Source: an uncultured Helicobacter sp. (lineage in GTDB: Bacteria > Campylobacterota > Campylobacteria > Campylobacterales > Helicobacteraceae). Taken from it: a stretch of DNA of 64,000 nucleotides. Below are positions 18,894-27,908 of the stretch, one piece after another. The first letter of the stretch is position 1; each line of letters begins with the position of its first letter. The notes under the pieces are model-generated. The model was not told the DNA's origin. It worked only from the letters and a program-made list of their open reading frames with translations, and searched no databases. A program made the position numbers and the translations under genes. The stretch is taken from NCBI GenBank assembly GCA_944323645.1, contig CALUTE010000009.1, forward strand, positions 1 to 64,000. The letters run 5' to 3'.

Positions 18894-19604
18894 TTATTTA
18901 ATTTTAGTGTTTTGTGCAACTTGATCGCATACAGAATCTTTTGTGACAACAATAGGTAATTGTTTGCCCTGTATAATATAAGGTGGTAATTGCTCGTTAG
19001 TACATACAAGAATCTCTATGGTCTGCGTATAGTGCTTTGGCTCGCCACTTTGATGAATTTTAAAAACGATTTGGGGCAATACAAGGTGCTCATCTTCCTT
19101 GACGACAAACCCCAAAAAGCGCGGCTTGTTGTTTAGCATATCCCACCCTTCACGCTTAGTGTAATCACCTTTTTGTGAAATAGCGATCGCTTTGGGCGCT
19201 TCAATCTCAAAAGAATCCAAATAATACGTTCCCGCATCAAGAGTAATAACCTCATCGCGTACTTTGCGGAATCTTGTGGTATTTATAGCTCGATTAAAAG
19301 CATTGGCTCCGCCTATGGCAAATCGATCGCCCTTACTTCCATCTGGGTTTATCTTGCGCCAATAGGTGAGCGCGGATTTTATGGTGGTGCGATCTGATTT
19401 TGTATCGTAGAAAAACCCTGCAAAATTTGCAGTGATTGTGGCTGGATTTGCGGTAAGTGGCTTTGGGATTCTCGCACAAGATAAAATCATAAAAACCGCG
19501 GTGCAACAACCACACCAAGCCATAAGACGTAAGGCAAAAGGGTAGCACACTCTCCAGAATCTACTAAATATCGTGTATACGATTAGCGGGCGCAAAATAA
19601 ACAT
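18894..19604 (-). CDS. Putative exported lipoprotein of unknown function
   Basis: I do not recognise this 236-residue protein. A hydrophobic segment near residues 30-43 ends in MILSC, which resembles a lipobox with Cys as the first mature residue. If so, the better start is the internal ATG at 19523, giving about 209 residues. The mature part alternates polar strands and has no motif I know. It is transcribed separately from minD (114-base gap) and recO (90-base gap). Confidence 0.5.
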   Translation of the reverse strand: MFILRPLIVYTIFSRFWRVCYPFALRLMAWCGCCTAVFMILSCARIPKPLTANPATITANFAGFFYDTKSDRTTIKSALTYWRKINPDGSKGDRFAIGGANAFNRAINTTRFRKVRDEVITLDAGTYYLDSFEIEAPKAIAISQKGDYTKREGWDMLNNKPRFLGFVVKEDEHLVLPQIVFKIHQSGEPKHYTQTIEILVCTNEQLPPYIIQGKQLPIVVTKDSVCDQVAQNTKIK

Positions 19605-19694
19605 CTGGATCCTTTGAGGCTAATATGCTAGGGCTATTTTTCACATTATAGCCAAAATCAGTATGAAAACATAGCCTCTTCTTAGTTAATATAC

Positions 19695-20414
19695 CTAGAG
19701 TCCAAGCAGGAGTACCTGATATGCCCTTTGCACTTCTTCATCATCAAGCTCTATCGTGCTTGCGCTCTCTAAGAAAGATTGCAATTTATCATAATCAAAC
19801 ATCTCGCCATACACACATTCTGTATGTGCGCCTAAAAACCCGCGCGTTACATTAATTTGTACATTATTTGCTGGGTTATCACTTGATGGATTGAATTTTT
19901 CCGAAAATGGCTTGTTGTATCGTCCTAGCAACAGTTCCTCTGGCGCAAAATCTAATGGTGGAGGATTTGTTAAAAGTTGTGCGCACAAGATGCAATGCAT
20001 ATTAGTCGGCTTGCGCCCCTCATAACGGAGAATTTGCGCATACATTTCTAAAACAACACGCTTGGGGTTCTGGGCACAAAGCTTTTGTGCGCCAAAATCT
20101 AAAATTTCAAAATATGCCTGATCAATTGTATAAATATCTTTTAGGTGTTGATGTAAAAGTCCTATAAAGCGCTGCCATATATATAGGCGCTCTTCTTCTC
20201 TTTCCCAGTTAAAGCCTATATGAAAGACATTGCGTAGTTTTGGCATAAATATGCCATTATTTTCTTGGATAAAATCTATCTTGCGCCCAATATGCACAAT
20301 AGAATGACGTGCGCCATAAAAACGATAGAGTGTTTTTATCTCATTTTTGGTCAAAATGCGCACAATGAGATCTTCATTTTTTTGGTTCTGTGTGTGGATA
20401 ATGTAGCCCTGCAT
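19695..20414 (-). CDS. recO: Recombination protein RecO (epsilonproteobacterial type)
   Basis: The 239-residue protein begins MQGYIIHTQNQKNEDLIVRIL, the OB-fold start of the RecO type I recall in Helicobacter and Campylobacter. It has CILC near residue 140, half of a possible zinc site. RecO with RecR loads RecA onto SSB-coated DNA. The family is divergent, so this rests on the N-terminal pattern, length and neighbours (accD and rlmH lie near recO in H. pylori as I recall). It is divergent from the next gene with a 105-base gap. Confidence 0.75.
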   Translation of the reverse strand: MQGYIIHTQNQKNEDLIVRILTKNEIKTLYRFYGARHSIVHIGRKIDFIQENNGIFMPKLRNVFHIGFNWEREEERLYIWQRFIGLLHQHLKDIYTIDQAYFEILDFGAQKLCAQNPKRVVLEMYAQILRYEGRKPTNMHCILCAQLLTNPPPLDFAPEELLLGRYNKPFSEKFNPSSDNPANNVQINVTRGFLGAHTECVYGEMFDYDKLQSFLESASTIELDDEEVQRAYQVLLLGL

Positions 20415-20519
20415 AGCAATGTATGGATTCCTTGATTAGTATGTGGATTGTCTCTAAAGTTTGCTTAATCTAAAACTAACTACAATTTTGTCCAATTTGC
20501 TAAAGTGCAAGGAGAGATG

Positions 20520-21266
20520 ATGAGTCAATTTTTACAAGGTGCTATAAGCGCAGCTTGTGAGATCATTCCCCTACTTAATACGCGCGCAAAAGAGCTTATG
20601 GTGCTTGGTAGCAAAGGTGCTGGGGGAGACACAAGCATAGGTGCGGACCTTATGTGTGAAGAGCTTTTTTGCAAACATTTACTTAGTGTTGCAAATATAG
20701 ATTCTGAAGAAAGCGGCTTTATAAAATCTGCACACAAGAATAAAGACATTATTATTCTTGATCCCCTCGATGGGAGCGATAATTATCTCTCAAATATACC
20801 ATATTTTGGTGCTTCTCTAGCATTGTGCGATCAAAATGGCACTATCAAAGAAGCAATAGTTATCAATTTTTGTACTGGTGAAGCTTTCTATGATGGTATC
20901 AAACAAAACAATGTCCAAAAAATCCATATTTTTACCAATACACAACTACCAATACGAGCTACAACACCAAAGTGTGGTGTCTTTGAAAAAGCATATTGTA
21001 ATCCAAAAATAGCAAAAAAACTCTACAAGCATCATATCAAGTTTCGATCTCTTGGTGCTGGTGCCTTATCTTTGGCATATGCACTTGAAAATAACTTCTT
21101 GCTCTTTGGTGGCAATATTCGAAAATACGATGTAAAAGCCGGACTTTTTTTGTGCCGTGGGCTTGAGATAGCACACAAAAAAGATTTTTTACTTGTAAGT
21201 CAAAATAAGAAAGTTTTTGGTATGATTGCCCGGATTCTTTGGGATAAAAACCATTTAAGACATTAA
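20520..21266 (+). CDS. Inositol monophosphatase-family phosphatase
   Basis: The product is about 248 residues. DSEESG (first metal-binding Glu) and DPLDGSDNY (the IMPase DPxDGT/S motif) identify the Mg-dependent, Li-sensitive phosphatase superfamily that includes IMPase, FBPase and CysQ. The usual C-terminal WDxA motif is weak, with KYDVKAGLFL in that place. I chose ATG 20520 because AAGGAGA (20509-20515) lies 4 bases upstream; GTG 20505 and ATG 20517 are alternatives. The substrate cannot be told. It is followed by accD after 22 bases. Confidence 0.75.
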   Translation: MSQFLQGAISAACEIIPLLNTRAKELMVLGSKGAGGDTSIGADLMCEELFCKHLLSVANIDSEESGFIKSAHKNKDIIILDPLDGSDNYLSNIPYFGASLALCDQNGTIKEAIVINFCTGEAFYDGIKQNNVQKIHIFTNTQLPIRATTPKCGVFEKAYCNPKIAKKLYKHHIKFRSLGAGALSLAYALENNFLLFGGNIRKYDVKAGLFLCRGLEIAHKKDFLLVSQNKKVFGMIARILWDKNHLRH

Positions 21267-21288
21267 GTAAGCGCGCAAAGGAGTAATA

Positions 21289-22164
21289 ATGGGCTTTGTA
21301 GAGTTTTTGAAAAACCTCAAGCGCGATGAAGAGCGTAGCAACAAAGATCCCTCAAGTCATTGGGTAAAATGTCAAAAATGTGGTGCTTTAATGTATTACA
21401 AAGAAGTGGTAGCTATGGGGCAGGTTTGTCCAAAGTGCAATTACCATTTTCGCATTTCAGCAAATGATAGAATTAAATTTCTCTGTGATGAGGGTAGCTT
21501 TGTCGAATACGACAAGGCACTCGCGCCCATAGATCCGCTCAACTTTGTTGATAAAGCAAGCTATAAACAGCGTGTAAAAAAATACGAACAAAAAACTGGG
21601 CGTCCTAGCTCTGTCATTGCTGGAGAGGGTCTTGTAGAGCGTGTACCTATGCAAATTGTTGTATTTGATTTTGCGTTTATGGGAGGAAGTTTGGGATCTG
21701 TAGAGGGCGAAAAGATTGTGCGTGCAATTGATAGGGCTATCAATAAACAGCAATCTCTAGTCATTGTCTCTACAAGTGGTGGTGCGAGAATGCAAGAATC
21801 TACCTATTCTCTTATGCAAATGGCAAAAACTTCCGCCGCGCTCAATCGTCTTTCAGAACATTCACTACCCTTTTTCTCTGTTCTCACAGATCCGACCTTT
21901 GGCGGAGTAAGTGCGAGTTTTGCATTCTTGGGAGATATAATCATAGCAGAACCAGGCGCAATGATAGGGTTTGCTGGTGCGCGTGTTATCAAACAAACCA
22001 TTGGTACAGACCTCCCAGAAGGCTTCCAAACAGCTGAATTCCTGCTTGAACACGGACTTATTGATATGGTTGTTTCAAGGGGAGACTTGCGAAAAACATT
22101 GAGTGATTTGAGTTTGTATCTTAACCCTTATAGCTATGAAAATTCTGCTTTACACCATATCTAA
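21289..22164 (+). CDS. accD: Acetyl-CoA carboxylase carboxyltransferase subunit beta
   Basis: The 291-residue protein makes malonyl-CoA with AccA, AccB and AccC. An N-terminal C4 zinc ribbon has CQKC and CPKC (about residues 28-51). The crotonase-type carboxyltransferase core shows MGGSLGSVEGEKI, STSGGARMQE, DPTFGGVSASFA and GFAGARVI. Length is normal. Its end overlaps the rlmH start by 29 bases, implying coupled translation. Confidence 0.97.
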   Translation: MGFVEFLKNLKRDEERSNKDPSSHWVKCQKCGALMYYKEVVAMGQVCPKCNYHFRISANDRIKFLCDEGSFVEYDKALAPIDPLNFVDKASYKQRVKKYEQKTGRPSSVIAGEGLVERVPMQIVVFDFAFMGGSLGSVEGEKIVRAIDRAINKQQSLVIVSTSGGARMQESTYSLMQMAKTSAALNRLSEHSLPFFSVLTDPTFGGVSASFAFLGDIIIAEPGAMIGFAGARVIKQTIGTDLPEGFQTAEFLLEHGLIDMVVSRGDLRKTLSDLSLYLNPYSYENSALHHI

Positions 22165-22594
22165 ATCTCTGCCCTTAGAGCCCATATATACGCACTATAA
22201 AAAGCTTTGTCGGGGGTTTGGAGCAGAGATTGTGTGCAAAAACATATTTAATCGGGAGATTGTTATCGCACAAAAAACCAATCCCAAAAGCGCACAAGAA
22301 TCTTACACCAAAGCCCTAAATCCATTACTTTTGCAACACCAAGCAAACAATATCGCCCTACATAAAGAAGGCAGGAGTCTTGATAGCGCAGCTTTTGCCA
22401 ATCTCCTTGCACAACGTAGCAAGGTGGCATTTTTCATAGGTGGGGCATTTGGCTTTGAAGAAAAATTTTTGGCAAAAACAACACCCATAAGCTTAAGCCC
22501 TCTAACATTTAGTCATACAATAGTAGGGATTATTGTGCTTGAGCAGATCTATCGATCGCTTAGTATCTTAGCACATCATCCCTATCACAAATAA
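22136..22594 (+). CDS. rlmH: 23S rRNA pseudouridine1915 N3-methyltransferase RlmH
   Basis: The 152-residue SPOUT methyltransferase shows the family C-terminus: FFIGGAFGFEE, then SLSPLTFSHTIVGIIVLEQIYR and the terminal HPYHK. It methylates the pseudouridine in helix 69 of 23S rRNA on assembled ribosomes. The ATG lies inside the last codons of accD. An identical pairing with accD is recalled from H. pylori. Confidence 0.92.
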   Translation: MKILLYTISKSLPLEPIYTHYKKLCRGFGAEIVCKNIFNREIVIAQKTNPKSAQESYTKALNPLLLQHQANNIALHKEGRSLDSAAFANLLAQRSKVAFFIGGAFGFEEKFLAKTTPISLSPLTFSHTIVGIIVLEQIYRSLSILAHHPYHK

Positions 22595-22623
22595 CGCCTA
22601 TATCACTGTCAAGGAGGTTTGAT

Positions 22624-22974
22624 TTGAAAGATTTGCAAGCATTTGAAGCATTGCTTCTTGCACGAAAACAGAATCTGCTTGAGATTCTTGATGTGCGAAA
22701 TTCTAACATTAAAGACCTACAAAAAGTCGCTCTTAAAGACGATAGCGACCTTGTTTCAGCACATATGCAAGGACATCTTGATTCGTTAATCATTGAAAAA
22801 TACGCTCTAGAATTACAAGAAATAGAGACATCTTTGCAAAAAATCAAAGATAATATCTATGGTATTTGCGAAATGTGTGATGGTGAAATAAGTCCAGAAC
22901 GTTTATCGGCAAAGCCGCACGCGCGTTATTGCGTGAATTGTAGAGAACTCTACGAAAAAAACCAACCTAAATAA
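22624..22974 (+). CDS. DksA/TraR-family C4 zinc-finger protein
   Basis: The 116-residue protein is mostly a coiled coil followed by a C4 zinc finger with CEMC and CVNC (about residues 80-101). The coiled-coil tip region carries DDSDLVSA, resembling the DxxDxA acidic tip by which DksA enters the RNA polymerase secondary channel. The start is TTG at 22624, supported by AAGGAGG at 22612-22618; no ATG fits. It may tune transcription with ppGpp, which is inferred from the family. Confidence 0.8.
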   Translation: MKDLQAFEALLLARKQNLLEILDVRNSNIKDLQKVALKDDSDLVSAHMQGHLDSLIIEKYALELQEIETSLQKIKDNIYGICEMCDGEISPERLSAKPHARYCVNCRELYEKNQPK

Positions 22975-23007
22975 ATCTTGGGGTCCTACAAAATCTAAGG
23001 AGTATCG

Positions 23008-24084
23008 ATGAAGTTTGGATATTATATATTATTTTCGATGGTATTTTTTGTCGTTGTCTTTTTCTCCATTTATACTATCACAATAGAACGCTATGACATT
23101 GGTCTGGGAGTGAGCCTACCCATTGCACTATGGGCAACACTTATTGTGGTCGTGTTTTTTTTATGCACACTGTGCTTTTTGCTGTTTTGGTGGGCGCGGT
23201 CTTTTATTATACACAAGCGCATTATTAATGACATAGAATCTATCGTTGAGCAGATTCTCTATCAAGCCACACAAGAAAACCAAACATTCTTTACCACAAA
23301 TCAAAATCACCCAAAAGACGAAACAATAAATCCCTTGCTACCAGCAACATCCACTATGTCTGCAAAGCGCTTTTTTAATGCGCATCTTGATATGTTGGCA
23401 AAAATCATTGCTCGCTATTATCTGAGCCCCAATCTTTCCAGCCAAAGTTCTGGAAATGCACGTATAGACAAAATGTTTGAAGTCTATAGAAATATCGCTG
23501 CAGGAACACTAGAAGACTTGCGTAAATATCATCTTCCAGCACACAACCCCTTTGTAATAAAGAATTTACAAAATTACATCCTAAAAAATAATAAAAATGC
23601 GCTTGAAATTGTGCGCGATAGTACCCAAGAGAACGCTTTACGAATTTTTGCCCTCGAAACAATTTGTGCTTCTAAAAAAGAAAAGGATATCAAAAAAGCT
23701 CTTGAGACAATCGACTATTTCGATCCACCAAGTGCCCAAAAAATATTGCTAGCGTGCGCAGATCTAAAGATAACCCTAGAATCTAGTCTCATAGCTAAAA
23801 TTTGTGCAGTAGCAGCATTTAATAAGCAAGACTACATTGCCTTGGCAAAATCTTTCAAAGAAAAATTGCCGCCTGATGAATGGCTTACATATTTTCTTAG
23901 GCTAGCTCGCAGCAATGAAGATGCACACATTGCTTATGTATTTGTGCTACTTGATCTTGAAATGATAGATAAAGCAATCGAGGAGCTTAAGGGGTTTGAC
24001 AAAAATGAAGCACTTGGGGCGCGAGCTTATATTGAGCTAAAGAAAGCAGGCAAAGGGTATCCAATAGAAGCATTTGTTTTGTAG
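23008..24084 (+). CDS. Membrane protein of unknown function with two N-terminal TM segments
   Basis: The 358-residue protein has two hydrophobic segments (about residues 5-24 and 38-64). A Gln/Asn/Thr-rich linker follows, then an alpha-helical cytoplasmic part of about 240 residues with helix repeats like those of TPR proteins (for example near IAYVFVLLDLEMIDKAIEEL). AAGGAG lies about 5 bases upstream. It follows the DksA-like gene by 33 bases. I know no function; it may be a Helicobacter-conserved scaffold protein. Confidence 0.6.
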   Translation: MKFGYYILFSMVFFVVVFFSIYTITIERYDIGLGVSLPIALWATLIVVVFFLCTLCFLLFWWARSFIIHKRIINDIESIVEQILYQATQENQTFFTTNQNHPKDETINPLLPATSTMSAKRFFNAHLDMLAKIIARYYLSPNLSSQSSGNARIDKMFEVYRNIAAGTLEDLRKYHLPAHNPFVIKNLQNYILKNNKNALEIVRDSTQENALRIFALETICASKKEKDIKKALETIDYFDPPSAQKILLACADLKITLESSLIAKICAVAAFNKQDYIALAKSFKEKLPPDEWLTYFLRLARSNEDAHIAYVFVLLDLEMIDKAIEELKGFDKNEALGARAYIELKKAGKGYPIEAFVL

Positions 24085-24274
24085 ATTTTTAGTAAGCAAT
24101 AAAATTGTGTGAAAGCCAAACAAGTTAAAAGTCGCTGCGAAAAGGTTGTGGGAATTTTGACAGATTTTCGTTGGTGTTTTAGATTGTGAAAATACTTGTG
24201 TTGTTGAGCCTTTGAGCGATCTTTACACAAAACCGCAAAGCAAAGTACTCAATTCCTTATAAACCAACAAAGGG

Positions 24275-24907
24275 TTATTTCAAAGGAGCAGTGAAATGGA
24301 TTTCTACCTGTGTCCAACTCACACCCTCGTGTAAATCTTTACATGCTTTAGCAAGCTTAGTAAAAGCATCTTCAAGTCCAAAATCTAAAACATCTAAAAC
24401 CCCTTTTGCTGTAAGCGTATCATTTTGAATAGTGTACTGCATAGGAATTTTTTGGGTTCTGCCATTCATTGTTACCCCTGCAAGAATCGTACCAGTATTT
24501 TCTCCTGCTATTATATTACGAAAAGTAACTTTTATGGGTTGATTGCCCTTTTTATCTTTTTTGAAAAGTGAGAAAAAGTTTTCTTTAAGGCTTGCATCTT
24601 TAGCGGCATCTCCTAGATTTATAGCCATTGCATCCATTGTGGCAGTCGCACCTTCAAGCTGTGCCAAAAAATCATCACCTTTCTTAAATTTAAAAACAAT
24701 ATTATTGAATGTTCCACCTACCGCAGCTTTTTTCGCTGTTTTAAATGCATTAAAGCCCGCTTTAACATTTGATGTGTCAATTCCCTTAGCATTAAGCCAC
24801 GCACTTAATCCAAAACACATAAACCCAACCACAAACACTCTACTAAGCATTTTACCAAAGGTTGGTGCTTGAAAATTTTGCACATTTTTGTATGCTTTTG
24901 TTCTCAT
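24275..24907 (-). CDS. YceI-family periplasmic protein
   Basis: The 210-residue product has a signal peptide (hydrophobic core about residues 24-37, ending LNAKG). The mature part fits the YceI lipocalin-like fold: VGGTFNNIVFKF near residue 70, VTFRNI, NGRTQKIPMQYTI, LTAKGVLDVLDF and TQVEIHFTAPL at the end. YceI proteins bind isoprenoid lipids; the role here is unknown. ATG 24907 is supported by AAAGGA 6 bases upstream on the minus strand. It converges with the upstream membrane protein across a 190-base gap in which I see nothing. Confidence 0.75.
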   Translation of the reverse strand: MRTKAYKNVQNFQAPTFGKMLSRVFVVGFMCFGLSAWLNAKGIDTSNVKAGFNAFKTAKKAAVGGTFNNIVFKFKKGDDFLAQLEGATATMDAMAINLGDAAKDASLKENFFSLFKKDKKGNQPIKVTFRNIIAGENTGTILAGVTMNGRTQKIPMQYTIQNDTLTAKGVLDVLDFGLEDAFTKLAKACKDLHEGVSWTQVEIHFTAPLK

Positions 24908-25032
24908 AGAAGTCCTTTATATTGAAAATAAAATAGGCTTAGATTATAGCCTAAAGTTTTTAACAACCTATTTTGATTATACCCATCTGCTTTGCTAGGT
25001 CGAATAAAGTCGCTACTTCATTGCTCCAAGTG

Positions 25033-26574
25033 CTAATGCAAAAAATGACGCACGCCACTAAAATACAGCGCAATATTGTGCTCATTCGCTGCCTGTATAA
25101 CCTCCTCATCACGCAGGCTGCCGCCCGGCTGTATCACTGCACACACGCCAGATTCTGCCGCCAGATCAATGCTGTCTCGAAATGGAAAAAATGCTTCGCT
25201 TGCAAGCACACATCCTTTCGTATCAAGCCCCATATCTTTAGCCTTTGCTAAAGCGGCGCGAGAGGCATCTACGCGACTTGTCATACCCATTCCTATCGCT
25301 ACAAGCGCACGATCTTTCACATATGCCACGCAATTTGACTTAGTTAAAGCAGCAATTTTATAAGCAATTTCTAGATCAATCTTTTGGCTTAATGTAGCAG
25401 TCTTTGTGCTTTTGCACACTGCCTTTTGTACCTCATCATCACCCACACTATCGCTCTGCTGATAAACAAAGCCTCCGCTAATATGCTTGAAATCGAAACA
25501 ATCATTGGGGAGAAAGAGTTCTGAAGTATTTTTTTGCTTGGTAAGAAAAATTTTGAGCCGTTTTTTTGGTGCAAACACCTCTAGTGCCTCTTGCGTAATA
25601 TCTCCTGCCACAAGCACCTCAATAAAAGTCTTGTTAATCTCAAGAGCTAGTGTCTTATCAACTTGCCCATTAACAGCTACAACACCGCCATAAGCACTTA
25701 CGCGATCGCACGCAAGTGCAGCACAATAAGATTCCAATAAGCTTTCTTTCATAGCAAACCCACAAGGATTCCCGTGCTTGACAATACTAACCGCACAAGC
25801 ACTGCCAAAACTTGTTGCCAAACGCACGGCGCTATTAATATCAGTAAGATTATTAAAGCTTGGCTCACCCTTTATAATAACAAACTGGTTGTTCCAAAAA
25901 TCATCAAATGCATAAAGTGCGCCTTTTTGATGTGGATTCTCGCCATAGCGAGTTTGAAACACCTTGTTTGCTGTGATAAACATTTGCTTGCCAAAGCCAT
26001 CACAAAAACGTGCATTCATATAATTTGCAATCATTGCATCATACTGCGCTGTATGACTAAAGGCTTTTATCATCATTTCTTGGCGAAATGCTAGAGTGTT
26101 TTGTTTGGTTTTTAGCACTTCTATGGTGGATGCATAATCATCTGGCGTAGTTATGACAAGCACGTCTTTATAAGCCTTTGCTGCTGCACGCACCATACTA
26201 GGACCTCCAATATCAATATTTTCTATAATCTCATCAAAATTTTGTGTACGCTTGGTTGTCTCATAAAAAGGATAGAGATTCACACACACCAAAGTGATTG
26301 GCTTGATACCAAAATCTTCAGCTTCTTGAACATCTTGTGCGCATTCGCGGCGATACAAAATCCCACCGTGAATCTTTGGATGTAGAGTTTTTACGCGCCC
26401 ACCAAAAAGCTCTGGACTTTGGGTATAAGAACTAACTTCTAGGGCAGGGATAGAAGCTTCTTGCAAGGCTTTTAGTGTGCCACCCGTGGAGATAATTTCA
26501 TACCCCAATGTAACAAGATCGCGTGCAAACTCTACAATTCCTCGCTTATCGCTCACGCTCAATAGTGCTCTCAT
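25033..26574 (-). CDS. purH: Bifunctional AICAR transformylase/IMP cyclohydrolase
   Basis: The 513-residue enzyme makes the last two steps to IMP. The N-terminal MGS-like cyclohydrolase starts [16 protein letters not shown], with STGGTLKAL and [16 protein letters not shown]. The C-terminal transformylase has [25 protein letters not shown] (the KHxxPCG motif) and [13 protein letters not shown]. Length is normal. It stands alone on the minus strand and diverges from the aminotransferase. Confidence 0.97.
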   Translation of the reverse strand: MRALLSVSDKRGIVEFARDLVTLGYEIISTGGTLKALQEASIPALEVSSYTQSPELFGGRVKTLHPKIHGGILYRRECAQDVQEAEDFGIKPITLVCVNLYPFYETTKRTQNFDEIIENIDIGGPSMVRAAAKAYKDVLVITTPDDYASTIEVLKTKQNTLAFRQEMMIKAFSHTAQYDAMIANYMNARFCDGFGKQMFITANKVFQTRYGENPHQKGALYAFDDFWNNQFVIIKGEPSFNNLTDINSAVRLATSFGSACAVSIVKHGNPCGFAMKESLLESYCAALACDRVSAYGGVVAVNGQVDKTLALEINKTFIEVLVAGDITQEALEVFAPKKRLKIFLTKQKNTSELFLPNDCFDFKHISGGFVYQQSDSVGDDEVQKAVCKSTKTATLSQKIDLEIAYKIAALTKSNCVAYVKDRALVAIGMGMTSRVDASRAALAKAKDMGLDTKGCVLASEAFFPFRDSIDLAAESGVCAVIQPGGSLRDEEVIQAANEHNIALYFSGVRHFLH

Positions 26575-26667
26575 TTTGTTTCCTTACTTGCTAAGATAAA
26601 AACTAGGCGATATTATAATCAAAATCAACAAAACACAATGCAAAATCTAAAAGCCAGAATCTAGTGG

Positions 26668-26673
26668 TATAAT
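26668..26673 (+). promoter_or_regulatory. -10 element TATAAT for the aminotransferase-rimO unit
   Basis: TATAAT lies 32 bases before the ATG at 26706 in the divergent gap with purH, giving a leader of about 25 bases. No clear -35 hexamer is seen, as is usual for the Helicobacter housekeeping sigma factor. Confidence 0.55.
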
Positions 26674-26705
26674 TGCGCAATCAAACTCTGAATAAAAGGA
26701 ATGTT

Positions 26706-27908
26706 ATGTTGCTTTTTACGCCCGGTCCTACACCTATTCCAGAATCTATCCGCCAAGCTATGGCAACCCCAACCCTTCACCATCGCACTAAAGAATTTGA
26801 GGAGATTTTTGCCAAAGCACGGTGGGGGCTAAAAACAATGTTAAAAATGCCTGAAGTGCTTATGCTAGCAAGCAGCGGTACAGGCGCTATGGAGGCGAGT
26901 ATATTGCAATTTTGTTCTGCAAAGCTTTTGAGTATAAATTGCGGCAAATTCGGCGAGCGCTGGGGAAAGATTGCTGCAGCAAATAGTATCCCTTATGTTG
27001 AAATCGCTCGCGAGTGGAATACGCCTGTAGAAGTCGAAGATGTCCTTCAAGAGCTAAAAAATGATACAAGTATTGATGTAGTAGCCTTACAAGTTTGCGA
27101 ATCTGCTGGCGGAATGCGCCTTAAAGCAGAAGAAATCGCAAAAAGTATCAAAGCATACAATAAAAATATCGTTGTTATCGCCGATGCAATAACGGCTATG
27201 GGAGTTGAACCTCTTGATACAACCAATATTGATGTACTTATTGGTGGAAGCCAGAAAGCATTTATGTTGCCTCCAGGAATGAGTATTTTAGGACTTTCTG
27301 AATATGCCCTCACAATCATACAAGATTCAAAGTCTCATAAAAAATATCGGAATGGACTATATTTCAATCTTGCTATCGAGCTAAATAATCAACGCAAAAA
27401 TACTACTGCTTGGACAGCGCCTACGACAATTATTAGCGGACTTGTCAAATACTTTGAGATTATCCAAGCACTTGGTGAAGGAATGGAGCTAGATTCTGCG
27501 CTTATTTGCCAAAACCTACCAAACTCACTAGAAAAAAATAGGCTAGAATCTGGATTTGCATATGCTTATAACCATACTGCTAAACTTGCTTTAGCCACTC
27601 GTGAAGCGATAAGAGAGCTTGATCTCAAGGTTTATCCTAAAACTCCAGCTCTTGCTATGAGCACAATAGAGCATAAAGAGCAAGCAGCAAAAATTCGCCA
27701 GTGTATGAAAACCTATGGTGTGAATGTCGCTGCGGGGCAAGATCATATCAAAGAGCAAATTTTTCGTATAAACCATATGGGGCTTGTGCGCGTTTATGAG
27801 GCAAGTTTTGTTGTCAATGCGCTCGAGCTAAGTCTCAATGCGCTTGGAATTAGGGCTTTTGATGGTAGGGGTGGTGCCACATTTTTGCGAACATTCTATG
27901 CGCTCTAA
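26706..27908 (+). CDS. Class V aminotransferase (alanine-glyoxylate/serine-pyruvate type)
   Basis: The 400-residue PLP enzyme opens with LLFTPGPTPIPESI and HHRTKEFEEIF, the start of serine-pyruvate/alanine-glyoxylate transaminases. VIADAITAMG carries the PLP-contact Asp and GGSQKAFMLPPG the Schiff-base Lys. ATG 26706 has AAAGGA at 26695-26700; an ATG at 26701 is out of frame. A neighbour of rimO of this family is also recalled in H. pylori. The physiological substrate is uncertain, with serine, alanine or phosphoserine all possible. Confidence 0.88.
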   Translation: MLLFTPGPTPIPESIRQAMATPTLHHRTKEFEEIFAKARWGLKTMLKMPEVLMLASSGTGAMEASILQFCSAKLLSINCGKFGERWGKIAAANSIPYVEIAREWNTPVEVEDVLQELKNDTSIDVVALQVCESAGGMRLKAEEIAKSIKAYNKNIVVIADAITAMGVEPLDTTNIDVLIGGSQKAFMLPPGMSILGLSEYALTIIQDSKSHKKYRNGLYFNLAIELNNQRKNTTAWTAPTTIISGLVKYFEIIQALGEGMELDSALICQNLPNSLEKNRLESGFAYAYNHTAKLALATREAIRELDLKVYPKTPALAMSTIEHKEQAAKIRQCMKTYGVNVAAGQDHIKEQIFRINHMGLVRVYEASFVVNALELSLNALGIRAFDGRGGATFLRTFYAL